Origin: Actinomycetota bacterium
Lineage (GTDB): Bacteria > Actinomycetota > Thermoleophilia > Gaiellales > Gaiellaceae
DNA: 51,489 bases
Direction: 5' to 3'
NCBI GenBank assembly: GCA_003134505.1
Contig: PLBK01000005.1
Coordinates: forward strand, 712-52,200
Shown here: piece after piece, positions 41,511-49,347 of the stretch
Position numbering within the stretch: the first letter of the stretch is position 1
Layout: each line of letters opens with the position of its first letter
Translations under genes and position numbers: made by a program
Notes under the pieces: generated by a model
What the model was told of the DNA's origin: nothing
Databases searched by the model: none
The model's input: only the letters and a program-made list of their open reading frames with translations

Positions 41511-42143
41511 ATGGCGACGGTCCCGGGAATCACCAGCGAGGCAGAGCTGCGCGAGCTGATCGGCAGCCCGCAGGAGCTGGTCGTCTCGAAGGTCGTGGAC
41601 CGGCTGAACGACCTGACCCGGCAGTTCATCGAGCGTTCCCCGTTCATGTGCCTCGCGACATCGGCGCCCGGTGGGAGCTGCGACGTGAGCCCGCGCGGCG
41701 ATCCCGCCGGGTTCGTGCGGATCCTCGACGAGCGCACGCTGCTGATCCCGGACCGGCCGGGCAACCGGCTCGCCGACTCGCTGCGCAACATCCTGGCCAA
41801 CCCGCACGTCGGGCTCCTGTTCCTGGTTCCCGGCGTCGGGGACACGTTCCGGGTCAACGGCCGGGCGACGCTCGTCACCGACACGGAGCTCCTGGCGGAC
41901 TGCGAGGTGGAAGGCAAGGTGCCGAAGCTCGGGATCCTGGTCGAGATCGACGAGGCGTACACGCAGTGCTCGAAGGCGCTCGTCCGCTCCGACCTCTGGA
42001 ACCCCGAGCGGCAGATCGACCGCTCGGAGCTGCCGAGCTCCGGCGAGATCATGCGCGCAGTGCACGAGGACGACGCCTTCGACGCCGCCGAGTACGACCG
42101 CGCCCGGGCGGAGCGCTACGCGCGCCGCCAAGGCTTGTACTGA
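41511..42143 (+). CDS. FMN-binding pyridoxamine 5'-phosphate oxidase-like protein (MSMEG_1061 type)
   Basis: A 210-aa split-barrel flavoprotein of the PPOX-like superfamily. Typical features are FIERSPFMCLATSAPGGSCD, VSPRGDPAGFVRILDERTLL, IPDRPGNRLADSLRNILANP and a strand VGLLFLVPGVGDTFRVNGRA. Members bind FMN or F420, and many reduce small molecules; the reaction here is unknown. The cysteine-containing EAYTQCSKALVRSDLW near the end is common in this subfamily. Monocistronic by appearance. Confidence 0.85.
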   Translation: MATVPGITSEAELRELIGSPQELVVSKVVDRLNDLTRQFIERSPFMCLATSAPGGSCDVSPRGDPAGFVRILDERTLLIPDRPGNRLADSLRNILANPHVGLLFLVPGVGDTFRVNGRATLVTDTELLADCEVEGKVPKLGILVEIDEAYTQCSKALVRSDLWNPERQIDRSELPSSGEIMRAVHEDDAFDAAEYDRARAERYARRQGLY

Positions 42144-42172
42144 TCCGCCGAAAGCGCGCGCCGAAGAGAGTC

Positions 42173-42178
42173 TAGGCT
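42173..42178 (+). promoter_or_regulatory. -10 element of the glycosyltransferase gene
   Basis: TAGGCT is followed by 9 nt and GTG 42188, with no Shine-Dalgarno sequence in between, giving a leaderless arrangement in the 44-bp gap after 42143. Confidence 0.4.
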
Positions 42179-42187
42179 TGGTGGGCC

Positions 42188-43618
42188 GTGGCGCTCAGGC
42201 CCGCAGGGAAGTCGGCGGTCGCAATCGCGGCTGGGCCTGTCCTTATCGTCGTCGCACTGAAGTGCGCGCTGGAGCTCGCCGTTGCCGGACGATACGGCTG
42301 GCACCGCGACGAGCTGTACTACGCCGTCGCCGGCCGGCATCTCCAGGGCGGCTACATCGAGTTCCCACCGGTGACGGCCCTGCTCGCGGCGCTGGCCCGA
42401 GAGCTGTTCGGCTGGTCGCTCGTCGGCTTGCGTGCGTTCACGATCCTCGCATCCGCGGGGACGGTGCTGGTCGGTGCCCTCGTCGCCCGCGAGCTCGGGG
42501 CGACGCGCCGTGCGCAGACGCTCGCCGCGGTGCTGATCGGGTTCTCGCCAGGGATGCTCGGAACCAATCTGCTCTTCCAGCCGGTCGCGCTCGACCAGCT
42601 GACGACGATGGTCGTGCTCTGGCTCGCGCTTCGGCTCGCACTCGGGCGCGGCTCGTGGCCGCTGCTCGGAGTCGCCGCCGGTATCGGGCTCGAGACGAAG
42701 TACACGATCGCGGTCGTCCTCGTCCTGCTCATCGCGACGTTCCTCGTCTGGCGCCGCGACGTCGTGCGCTCGTGGGGCTTCCCGCTGGCCGTCGCCATCG
42801 CTGCCGCGCTGCTCGTCCCCAACCTCGTCTGGGAGGCCGGCCACAGCTGGACGAGCGTGCACTGGTTCCTCAACCCTCCGCCCAGCGGGAGCGACGAGAC
42901 GCGGCCGCAGTACGTCGTCAACCTGATCCTGCTCACGTCGCTGGCGTTTCCGGTCGCCGTCGCCGGAGTCGTGTCGCTCGTCCGCAATCGCGCACTGCGC
43001 CCGTTCGGCTGGACGGTCGTCGGCACCGTCGTCGCGTACTTCGTGCTCGGCGGAAAGTCGTACTACGCGCTGCCGGTGGTGCTGTTCGCGCTCGCCGCTG
43101 GTGCAATCCCGCTCGATCGCTGGGCGACGCGTCGCCGTCTCCGGGTGGCCGGCGCCGTGTTCGTCGCGATCGGCCTTGTCGTCCTGCCGCTCGCGCTGCC
43201 GGTGCTGCCGCTGCACACGGCCGTCCGACTCGGAGTCGTCAAGGCGCGAAGCGACTATCAGTCGGAGATCGGCTGGCCCGCGTACGTGCGCCTGGTCGAG
43301 TCGCACGCGGGCGGCGCGGACGTGATCGTGGCGGACAACTACGGGGAGGCGGGAGCGCTCGAACTGTTCGGCCGCGACCTCCCGCCGGTCGCGTCGGCGG
43401 ACGTGACCATGCGCTACTGGCGCCCCCAGGTGACGGGGCGGCAGGCGCTCGTGATCGGCTACTCCCGCCGCGCCGCCGGCTTCTGCAGCAGCTATCGCCT
43501 CCTCGCGCGCGTCTCCACGGCGAACGACAGCAACGAGGGAGGCCAACCGATCGCACGCTGCACCCTACGCGCCACGCTCGCCGGAATCTGGCCGCATATC
43601 ATCGCGACACAGGACTGA
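42188..43618 (+). CDS. Membrane glycosyltransferase, GT39/ArnT-like
   Basis: A 476-aa polytopic GT-C fold protein. The first extracytoplasmic loop carries the catalytic-type acidic residues in RYGWHRDELYYAVAGRHLQGGYIEFPP, the pattern seen in ArnT/PMT-like transferases that use polyprenyl-phosphate sugars. About eleven hydrophobic segments follow, then a soluble C-terminal domain of some 130 residues (ADVIVADNYGEAGALELFGR) with a C-terminal Cys. Likely role: addition of a sugar to protein or lipid outside the cell. Acceptor and donor unknown. Confidence 0.82.
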   Translation: MALRPAGKSAVAIAAGPVLIVVALKCALELAVAGRYGWHRDELYYAVAGRHLQGGYIEFPPVTALLAALARELFGWSLVGLRAFTILASAGTVLVGALVARELGATRRAQTLAAVLIGFSPGMLGTNLLFQPVALDQLTTMVVLWLALRLALGRGSWPLLGVAAGIGLETKYTIAVVLVLLIATFLVWRRDVVRSWGFPLAVAIAAALLVPNLVWEAGHSWTSVHWFLNPPPSGSDETRPQYVVNLILLTSLAFPVAVAGVVSLVRNRALRPFGWTVVGTVVAYFVLGGKSYYALPVVLFALAAGAIPLDRWATRRRLRVAGAVFVAIGLVVLPLALPVLPLHTAVRLGVVKARSDYQSEIGWPAYVRLVESHAGGADVIVADNYGEAGALELFGRDLPPVASADVTMRYWRPQVTGRQALVIGYSRRAAGFCSSYRLLARVSTANDSNEGGQPIARCTLRATLAGIWPHIIATQD

Positions 43619-43716
43619 GCCGAGTGGATGCGGCATGCTCCGGGGAAGGCGTCTTCGGTCGTTCCGGCCTTGGTGCCGCGCCGTTCTTCAGGTATTCGCT
43701 GGCATGGCGCCGATCA

Positions 43717-43806
43717 TCAGGCGGTCGCGATCTGCTCCTCCCCGACCAGGGTGTACGAGCGGTCGCCGATCGAGAGCGCGGCCGAGGCACCGCCGTGCCT
43801 AGCAGT
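43717..43806 (-). pseudogene. Possible 3' remnant of a lost gene
   Basis: In the 192-bp gap between the glycosyltransferase and the ANTAR gene, one minus-strand frame reads like a natural protein end: SIGDRSYTLVGEEQIATA followed by TGA at 43719. No start codon or upstream body is available, because the frame enters the ANTAR gene. It may be the tail of a deleted gene or chance. The remaining 100 bp of the gap hold nothing I can identify. Confidence 0.25.
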
Positions 43807-43810
43807 GCGT

Positions 43811-44482
43811 CTACTCGGTTTCCGCGCTGGCGAGCGGCTGCACGAGCTGCGGCAGCAACAGGAGATGGCTCTCCACGATCGCGTCCGCCACATCGGCGAG
43901 CTTGCGCCCGTTCTGTTGCGAGTGGGAGCGGAGCATCTCGAACGCCCGCTCCTGGTCGATCGCGTGGCGCGCCATCAGGATGCCCTTCGCCTGCTCGATC
44001 ACCGCCCGCCGCCCGAATGCTCCCTGGAGGTTGTGGTACTCGGCGAAGCGCTGCAGCGTGATGTCGATCGCGCTCTGCAGCTCCTCGGCGTCGGCATCGA
44101 CGATGTACGCGAACACGCCGCGCTTGGCCGCCTCGTGGATATAGGCGGGGTCCCTGGCCGAGAGCAGCGCGATCACCGGACAGGCGGCCTCGTGGACGAT
44201 CTCCGCGATCAGCCCGAGCGCGTGCTCGGAGCTCAACCCGAGCCCGACCAGCGCCACGTCCGGCCGCTCCCGCGCAGTCACCGCGCCGACTTCCCTGACA
44301 TCGATCTCGCGAGCGATCACCTCGTGGCCGAGCCCGGCCACGACCTCGGCAAGCAGCTCGAGCCGGTCCCGCCGCTCGTTCGCAATCAGGACGCGAAGGT
44401 GAATGACCTCTTCCAGCGGGGGCGTTGGCTTGGTGACCATCGAGGAAAGAATAGGTCTTCTCCGCAGGCGTTCCTGCAGCAT
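43811..44482 (-). CDS. Receiver-like plus ANTAR domain RNA-binding regulator
   Basis: A 223-aa protein with a receiver-like domain (about 28-145) and a C-terminal ANTAR domain (about 155-212: AVIEQAKGILMARHAIDQER, AFEMLRSHSQQNGRKLADVA). ANTAR proteins bind paired hairpins in leader RNAs and prevent termination. The receiver seems unphosphorylatable: at the phospho-acceptor position RPDVALVGLGLSS has Gly80 in place of Asp. ATG 44482 is chosen because GGAGGGGG lies upstream; ATG 44440 is the alternative. It diverges from the small gene at 44692. Confidence 0.82.
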   Translation of the reverse strand: MLQERLRRRPILSSMVTKPTPPLEEVIHLRVLIANERRDRLELLAEVVAGLGHEVIAREIDVREVGAVTARERPDVALVGLGLSSEHALGLIAEIVHEAACPVIALLSARDPAYIHEAAKRGVFAYIVDADAEELQSAIDITLQRFAEYHNLQGAFGRRAVIEQAKGILMARHAIDQERAFEMLRSHSQQNGRKLADVADAIVESHLLLLPQLVQPLASAETE

Positions 44483-44529
44483 GGGAGACCCCCTCCGTAA
44501 AATGTCGGCTATCGGCGGCCGCATTGGGC

Positions 44530-44535
44530 TACAAT
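44530..44535 (+). promoter_or_regulatory. Putative -10 upstream of the 67-aa gene and secreted proteins
   Basis: TACAAT in the 209-bp gap between the divergent ANTAR gene and the gene at 44692 is the best -10 match there; no clear -35 is present 17 nt upstream. It would give a leader of about 150 nt. I did not find paired ANTAR-target hairpins in it by eye. Confidence 0.4.
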
Positions 44536-44691
44536 CTCTGTGCGGGCCGTAACGAACCCGGCTTTGCGAGTACGTTCGCGGGACCTCAGAACCGAGGTTC
44601 CGCAGGAGATCTGCCCTCAGCAATCGGGTCGAAAGTCGTTAGCCGACCGTAGCGCCTTGGTCGGGGACAAGCGATCCGAGGGAGGGAGCGA

Positions 44692-44895
44692 ATGGAGATG
44701 CGGGTGGTCGTGCCGGACGGCGCGAGTACCGGTTCGCTTGCGAACCGTCTCACCGCCGCGTTCGGCGGCGAGCGTGTCTTCTCCGGCTTTGGCCCGATTC
44801 GCGTGAGCTCGACATCCGAACTACGGCGCAGATTGGCGCGCCCGGAGGCGAACTCGCTGCTCCCACTTTCCGTGACAACTCGAACGAAGGAGTGA
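44692..44895 (+). CDS. 67-aa protein of unknown function
   Basis: A small basic protein starting MEMRVVVPDGASTGSLANRL, with the middle AAFGGERVFSGFGPIRVSST and a helical arginine-rich SELRRRLARPEANSLL. No signal peptide or membrane segment. GGAGGGAG lies 4 nt before the ATG, one of the better ribosome sites in the window, and the downstream secreted-protein gene starts 2 nt after its stop, so it is probably a real first gene of that unit. Function unknown; I see no family. Confidence 0.55.
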   Translation: MEMRVVVPDGASTGSLANRLTAAFGGERVFSGFGPIRVSSTSELRRRLARPEANSLLPLSVTTRTKE

Positions 44896-44897
44896 AG

Positions 44898-45740
44898 ATG
44901 TCAAGTTCTGTCAAGAAACGCGGGGCGCTCTTCGGGGCCGCCCTTGGTGTTGGTGCAACGCTCGCCCTGGTCGTCGGCCTCGGCATCTTCGCCGGCGTCG
45001 GAGGCGCGGTCAACGCGGCGGCGCCGAAGAACACCTCTCCGCCGACGATCACGGGTACGCCGCAAGAAGGCCAATCGCTTGTCGGGCACAGGGGCACCTG
45101 GAACGGCAATCCGACCGACTACAACGACTTCTGGATGCGCTGCGACAAGGACGGGGGCAGTTGCGCGAACATCACCGGCGCAAACGACAAGAACGGTTAC
45201 CTGCTGAAGGCGGTTGACGTCGGGAACTCGATCCGGTTCAAGGTGCAGGCCAAGAACCAGGATGGCAGCACCTTCGCCACGTCCGTGCCTACTGCGGTCA
45301 TCACCGCCGGCGTCGCTCCGCCGCCGCCTCCGTCGGCAACCGGTTGCCCGTCGGGCTCCGGCACCGTCCAGGTGACCGACGTCAAGCCGCCGGCGCGGCT
45401 GCTGATCGATTCCCAGCAGTCCAGCCCGTCCGTCGTCCACCGCGGGGCGCAGCAGGTCATCCTGCGCTACCACGTCTCCGCCTGCGGCGGTCGATCGGTA
45501 CAGGGTGCGCTCGTCTACGCCACCGCCGTGCCGTTCAGCCAGCTGTCGATCCCAGGTGAGCAGACGACCGGCTCGGACGGCTTTGCCGAACTCGACTTCC
45601 GCACGCTCGCCGGCTTCCCGGCCAGCTCCCACCAGCAACTGCTCGCGATCTTCGTCCGAGCACGCAAGTCAGGCGAAGACCTGCTCGGAGGCATCTCCAC
45701 ACGCCGCCTCTTCTCAGTCCCGGTCAGCCTGAACGGCTAA
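44898..45740 (+). CDS. Secreted Ig-like repeat protein (single repeat copy)
   Basis: A 280-aa exported protein. Residues 1-40 are an N-terminal signal or anchor (KKRGALFGAALGVGATLALV). Residues about 42-138 are one actinobacterial surface repeat of the 'P-x-ITGTPQEGQSLVGHRGTW ... W-x-RCD ... VDVGNSIRFKVQAKN' kind, a beta-sandwich common in large secreted proteins. A PPPPPSATGCP linker leads to a C-terminal domain of about 120 residues (PPARLLIDSQQSSPSVVHRG ... SVPVSLNG) with two cysteines; I do not recognise it. ATG 44898 has GAAGGAG upstream. From 45021 to the stop it is duplicated in the next gene. Confidence 0.75.
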   Translation: MSSSVKKRGALFGAALGVGATLALVVGLGIFAGVGGAVNAAAPKNTSPPTITGTPQEGQSLVGHRGTWNGNPTDYNDFWMRCDKDGGSCANITGANDKNGYLLKAVDVGNSIRFKVQAKNQDGSTFATSVPTAVITAGVAPPPPPSATGCPSGSGTVQVTDVKPPARLLIDSQQSSPSVVHRGAQQVILRYHVSACGGRSVQGALVYATAVPFSQLSIPGEQTTGSDGFAELDFRTLAGFPASSHQQLLAIFVRARKSGEDLLGGISTRRLFSVPVSLNG

Positions 45741-46941
45741 CACCACCGGCTTCCGGCCCGACAACAGGGAGGACTCTATGTACCGTCAGAAGATTCGGCG
45801 ACATTCGTCTCGGCGAGCACTCCGCCGAGCAATCCCGATCGGCTTGCTTGCCGGCGTAGCCGCGATCACGGCCGTCTTGCTCGTTCCGACGATCGGCTCA
45901 GCCCGGTCGCAGACGGCACCTGTGAACAAGACGGAACCGCGGATCTCCGGCTCCGCTGTTCAGGGTGAGACGCTGACCACCACGACCGGCACCTGGAGAA
46001 ACAACCCGACCAGCTTCGCCTTCCAGTGGCGCCGCTGCCCGCAGAACGGCGGACACTTCGACGCATCCAACTGCACCCCAATCCCGGGTGCGACGACAAG
46101 CAGCTACACGGTTCGAAGCGCGGATGTCGGCCGGACGATCCGTGTCCGCGTCACTGCGACGAACGTTGACGGGAGCGGGACAGTAGCCTCGAACGCCACC
46201 GACGTCGTGGCTCTCGCGTCGGCGCCCAAGAACACCATTTCACCGACGATCACCGGTACGCCGCAGGAGGGCAAGACCCTCGTCGGAAATCGCGGCAACT
46301 GGACCGGCAACGTGACCAACTACAACGACTTCTGGGTGCGCTGCGACAAGAACGGCGACAGCTGCTCGAACATCAGTGGCGCCACCGACAGGAACGGCTA
46401 CCTGCTGAAGTCGGTCGACGTCGGGAACACGATCCGGTTCAAGGTGCAGGCCAGGAACAAGAACGGCAGCGCCTTCGCCTCGTCGGTGCCGACCGCGGTG
46501 ATCGCCTCTGCCGTCGCGCCGCCGCCGCCTCCATCGGCGACCGGCTGCCCGACCGGCACCGGCACGATCCAGGTCGCCGACGTCAAGCCGCCGGCACGGC
46601 TGTTGATCGATGTTCAGCAGTCGAACCCACCCGTGGTTCACCGTGGGTCGCAGCAGATCACCCTCCGCTATCACGTCTCCGCTTGCGGCGGCCGGTCGGT
46701 ACAGGGCGCGCTCGTCTACGCCACCGCCGTGCCGTTCAGCCAGCTGTCGATCCCGGGAGAGCAGCCGACCGCCTCGGACGGCTACGCGACGCTCGGCTTC
46801 CAGACGCTCGCCGGCTTCCCGGCCAGCCCCAAGCAGCAGATCCTCGCGATCTTCGTCCGGGCACGCAAGTCAGGAGAGGACCTGCTCGGAGGCGTCTCCA
46901 CACGACGCCTCTTCTCGGTGCCGGTCAGCCTGAACGGGTAG
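45021..46941 (+). repeat. Two direct 720-bp coding units (45021-45740 and 46222-46941)
   Basis: The two secreted-protein genes share a unit of identical length, from GCGCC-AAGAACACC to the stop codon, with no net insertion or deletion and most codons the same, especially over the last 350 bp. Similarity runs a few bases past both stop codons (AACGG-TA-CACCA). The 5' parts of the genes differ, so the duplication involved the repeat-linker-C-domain cassette. Confidence 0.85.
45778..46941 (+). CDS. Secreted Ig-like repeat protein (two repeat copies), paralogue of preceding gene
   Basis: A 387-aa exported protein. A basic N-terminus (MYRQKIRRHSSRRALRRAIP) and hydrophobic stretch to about residue 42 form a signal sequence, with SARSQ after it. 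It has two repeats: a first one (EPRISGSAVQGETLTTTTGTW ... FQWRRC) absent from the neighbour and a second that matches the neighbour's repeat closely, then the same Pro linker and C-terminal domain. GGAGG lies 6 nt before ATG 45778, 37 bp after the previous stop. The pair looks like a duplicated operon. No anchor motif is visible. Confidence 0.75.
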   Translation: MYRQKIRRHSSRRALRRAIPIGLLAGVAAITAVLLVPTIGSARSQTAPVNKTEPRISGSAVQGETLTTTTGTWRNNPTSFAFQWRRCPQNGGHFDASNCTPIPGATTSSYTVRSADVGRTIRVRVTATNVDGSGTVASNATDVVALASAPKNTISPTITGTPQEGKTLVGNRGNWTGNVTNYNDFWVRCDKNGDSCSNISGATDRNGYLLKSVDVGNTIRFKVQARNKNGSAFASSVPTAVIASAVAPPPPPSATGCPTGTGTIQVADVKPPARLLIDVQQSNPPVVHRGSQQITLRYHVSACGGRSVQGALVYATAVPFSQLSIPGEQPTASDGYATLGFQTLAGFPASPKQQILAIFVRARKSGEDLLGGVSTRRLFSVPVSLNG

Positions 46942-46949
46942 CACCAGAG

Positions 46950-47471
46950 GTGCCGCCACACGCGCGTCGGCTCGGACCCCAATTTGGCCAAGAGGTCGAA
47001 CTGCTTCGCCGACAGCGGCAGGATCTGGCCTCCCACGGTCGCACAGCGGGTCGAGCGGTCGATCACCAGCTCGCCGGCCTCGAGCACCGTCCCCACCGGA
47101 GGCGTGACCCGGCGGAGCACCGCGCGGATGCGCGCCAGCAGCTCGTCGTACATGAACGGCCGGGCGAGGAAGTCGTCGGCGCCGCGGTCGAAGGCGCGAA
47201 CGCGGTCGACGGCGTCCGCCTCCTCCGGGCCGAGCACGATCACGGGCACGTCGCGGTTCCAGGAACGGCCCGGCTCGCCCTCGCGCAACCGCCGGACGAC
47301 GTCGAGCTCGGAACCGACCAGCACGAGATCGGGCCGGGCCCGCTCGGCGAGCGCCAGCGCGTCATCGCCGTCCTCGGTCCGCAGCACGTCGAATCCGTCC
47401 TCCGCCAGATGGCGCTCGAGAAAGCTGCCGGTCGACGGCTCGGGCTCGGCGATCAGCAGCGCGCAGGACAT
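46950..47471 (-). pseudogene. Response regulator truncated in its winged-helix domain
   Basis: An OmpR/PhoB-type response regulator. The receiver part (about 1-120: SCALLIAEPEPSTGSFLERH, PVIVLGPEEADAVDRVRAF, ADDFLARPFMYDELLARIRA) is followed by the start of the DNA-binding domain (GELVIDRSTRCATVGG, LPLSAKQFDLLAKLGSEPTRVW). There the homology stops: the recognition helix and wing (normally about 55 residues) are missing, and the frame continues to 46782 only as antisense of the secreted-protein gene. The phospho-acceptor position reads LVLVGSEL (Gly53 for Asp) and the conserved Lys is Arg (ARPF). ATG 47471 lies 6 nt after a TACCGT hexamer. Confidence 0.7.
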
Positions 47472-47477
47472 CAGCCG

Positions 47478-47483
47478 ACGGTA
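47478..47483 (-). promoter_or_regulatory. -10 element of the truncated response regulator
   Basis: On the minus strand TACCGT, then CGGCTG, then the ATG at 47471. This is the leaderless spacing seen elsewhere, in the 80-bp gap after the UbiB gene. Confidence 0.4.
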
Positions 47484-47551
47484 GCGCCGCCCCGCGGGGC
47501 CGTCCAGATGTCCTTTCGCGCAGCTTTGTGACTTTCGACCAACAGATTCGT

Positions 47552-49231
47552 CTACAGCCGACCCGAGCGGACCACGCCCCAGAGGAGCCAGAGGCCGAGC
47601 AGGCCGGAGAGGACGAACCCGACCACCGAGACCACGTGGAGGCCGAACACGTGCGGGCCCGACTTCGCGAACACGCCGATCAGGCTCGAGCCGATCAGCC
47701 CGCCGGCCGAGACGAGCGCGATCACCAGCCGGTTGAAGCTCTGCTCGACCCGCGGCAGGAAGTCTTCGAGCCCCTTGTGGACGAAGCCGACCTCGAGTTG
47801 CCCCTCCCGCATCTGCTCGAGGAAGTCGTGCCACTGGTACGGCGCCTCCCGCAGCACCGCGGCGAGCGAGCGCACCTCCTTGCGCGCGTCGGTCAAGAGC
47901 CGCTGCGGCGTCAGGCGCTGCAGGACGAGGTCGCGGGCATACGGCTTCGCGACCTCGAACACGTTGAAGTCCGGATACAGCTCGACGCCGACCGCGCCGA
48001 GGGTGGCGATCGCCTTGTCGAGGAGCAGGAACCGCGACGGCAGCCGCAGGTTCATCGCGTAGATGAGCTGGAAGCCCTCGCGGATCAGCTGCGTCGGATC
48101 GATCTCGGAGAGCCGCGCCCCGTAGTAGCGGTCGTACAGCTCCCGGATGTGGCCGACGAACTCGTCCTCCCGCGACTTGTCGTAGCGGACGCCGAGCTCG
48201 CCGAGCCGCTTCGGCAGCGCCTCGACGTTCTCCCCGGCGGCGTCGATGAAGAGCCGCGTCAGCTTGGACATGTCGTCGTCCGAGAGCTTCCCGGCGAGCC
48301 CGAAGTCGACGAGGCCGATCCGCTCGGGATGGCCGAGCACGAGCACGTTCGCCGGATGCGGGTCGCCGTGGAAGAAGCCGTGGCGGAAGATCATCGTCAT
48401 CCAGGCCTCTGTCATCAGGTACGCGAGCCGGCGGCGCTCCTCGAGCGTGTAGTCGTCCGGGTGGACGTCCTGGATCTGAATGCCTTCGAGGAACTCGAGC
48501 GTCAGCACGCGGGAGCGTGTGTAGCTCCAGATCACCTTCGGGATGCGCACGTGCGGGTGGCCGGCGAAGTTGCGGTGGAACGTCTGCGCGTTGCGCGCCT
48601 CGTTGCGGTAGTCGAGCTCCTGGCGGATCGACCGGGCGAACTCGTCGACGAGCCCGCGCGCGTCGATGAAGTCGAGCGCCCGCACGCGTTCCTTCGTGAT
48701 CTTCGCCGCCTGGTAGAGCAGGGCGAGATCGGCCTCGATCTTGCGCGGCGCCGTCGGCCGCTGAACCTTCACGGCGACGCGGCGGCCGTTCGGGAGCAAG
48801 GCGTCGTGGACCTGGCCGATCGAGGCGGCAGCGACCGGCTGCTCGGAGAACTCGACGAACAGCTTCTCGATCGGCAGGCCGAGCTCGCTCTGGACGACCT
48901 CCTCGACCTGCGCGAACGGGAACGGCGTGACCTCGTCCTGCAGCTTGCGGAGCTCGAGGACGATGTCAGGCGGGACGATGTCAGGCCGGGTCGAGAGCAG
49001 CTGGCCGAACTTGACGAACGTCGGGCCGAGCTCGTCGAACATCTCGCGCAGGTGCTGACCGCGCTGCGAGCGCTCGCGCTCGATGGACGTCACCTTGGCG
49101 CCCCAGGGCAGGAGGTCGGTCAGGCGGTGGCGCTCGAAGAAGTAGCCGAAGCCGTGCTTGACCGCGACCTGGGCGATCTCGGAGATCCGTCCCAGGTTCC
49201 GCGCCGTGGAGCGGCTCGCGCGGGTGGCCAT
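47552..49231 (-). CDS. ABC1/UbiB-family atypical kinase
   Basis: A 559-aa UbiB/ADCK-type protein kinase-like protein. The hallmark KxGQ extension is ELGPTFVKFGQLLSTRPDIVP (KFGQ 74-77), the Ala-rich loop replacing the G-loop is AAASIGQVH (134-142), followed by VAVKVQRP (invariant Lys), HGDPHPANVLV and LVDFGLAGKL (DFG). Two C-terminal membrane spans (VIALVSAGGLIGSSLIGVF and VSVVGFVLSGLLGLWLL) anchor it. Relatives support quinone and isoprenoid lipid metabolism as ATPases. Start ATG 49231; an upstream in-frame start exists at 49273. A phasin-like gene lies upstream. Confidence 0.92.
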   Translation of the reverse strand: MATRASRSTARNLGRISEIAQVAVKHGFGYFFERHRLTDLLPWGAKVTSIERERSQRGQHLREMFDELGPTFVKFGQLLSTRPDIVPPDIVLELRKLQDEVTPFPFAQVEEVVQSELGLPIEKLFVEFSEQPVAAASIGQVHDALLPNGRRVAVKVQRPTAPRKIEADLALLYQAAKITKERVRALDFIDARGLVDEFARSIRQELDYRNEARNAQTFHRNFAGHPHVRIPKVIWSYTRSRVLTLEFLEGIQIQDVHPDDYTLEERRRLAYLMTEAWMTMIFRHGFFHGDPHPANVLVLGHPERIGLVDFGLAGKLSDDDMSKLTRLFIDAAGENVEALPKRLGELGVRYDKSREDEFVGHIRELYDRYYGARLSEIDPTQLIREGFQLIYAMNLRLPSRFLLLDKAIATLGAVGVELYPDFNVFEVAKPYARDLVLQRLTPQRLLTDARKEVRSLAAVLREAPYQWHDFLEQMREGQLEVGFVHKGLEDFLPRVEQSFNRLVIALVSAGGLIGSSLIGVFAKSGPHVFGLHVVSVVGFVLSGLLGLWLLWGVVRSGRL

Positions 49232-49252
49232 GACCTCAGTGTTGCACGCTGG

Positions 49253-49347
49253 AGCAGGAAGTTCTCCTCGCATCCGCGTCCGCGGCCGCGAACGCGTCGG
49301 AGTCTTTGCAGGCGGGTACGACCAAGGCCCGCCTGAAAGTTCCTGCT
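49253..49347. repeat. Nested inverted repeats upstream of the UbiB-like gene
   Basis: AGCAGGAA (49253-49260) pairs with TTCCTGCT (49340-49347), and inside it CAGGCGGG (49309-49316) pairs with CCCGCCTG (49328-49335). The right outer arm includes the stop codon of the coiled-coil gene. No U-tract follows. It may form a hairpin in the intercistronic RNA; otherwise the 114-bp gap holds nothing recognised. Confidence 0.4.
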
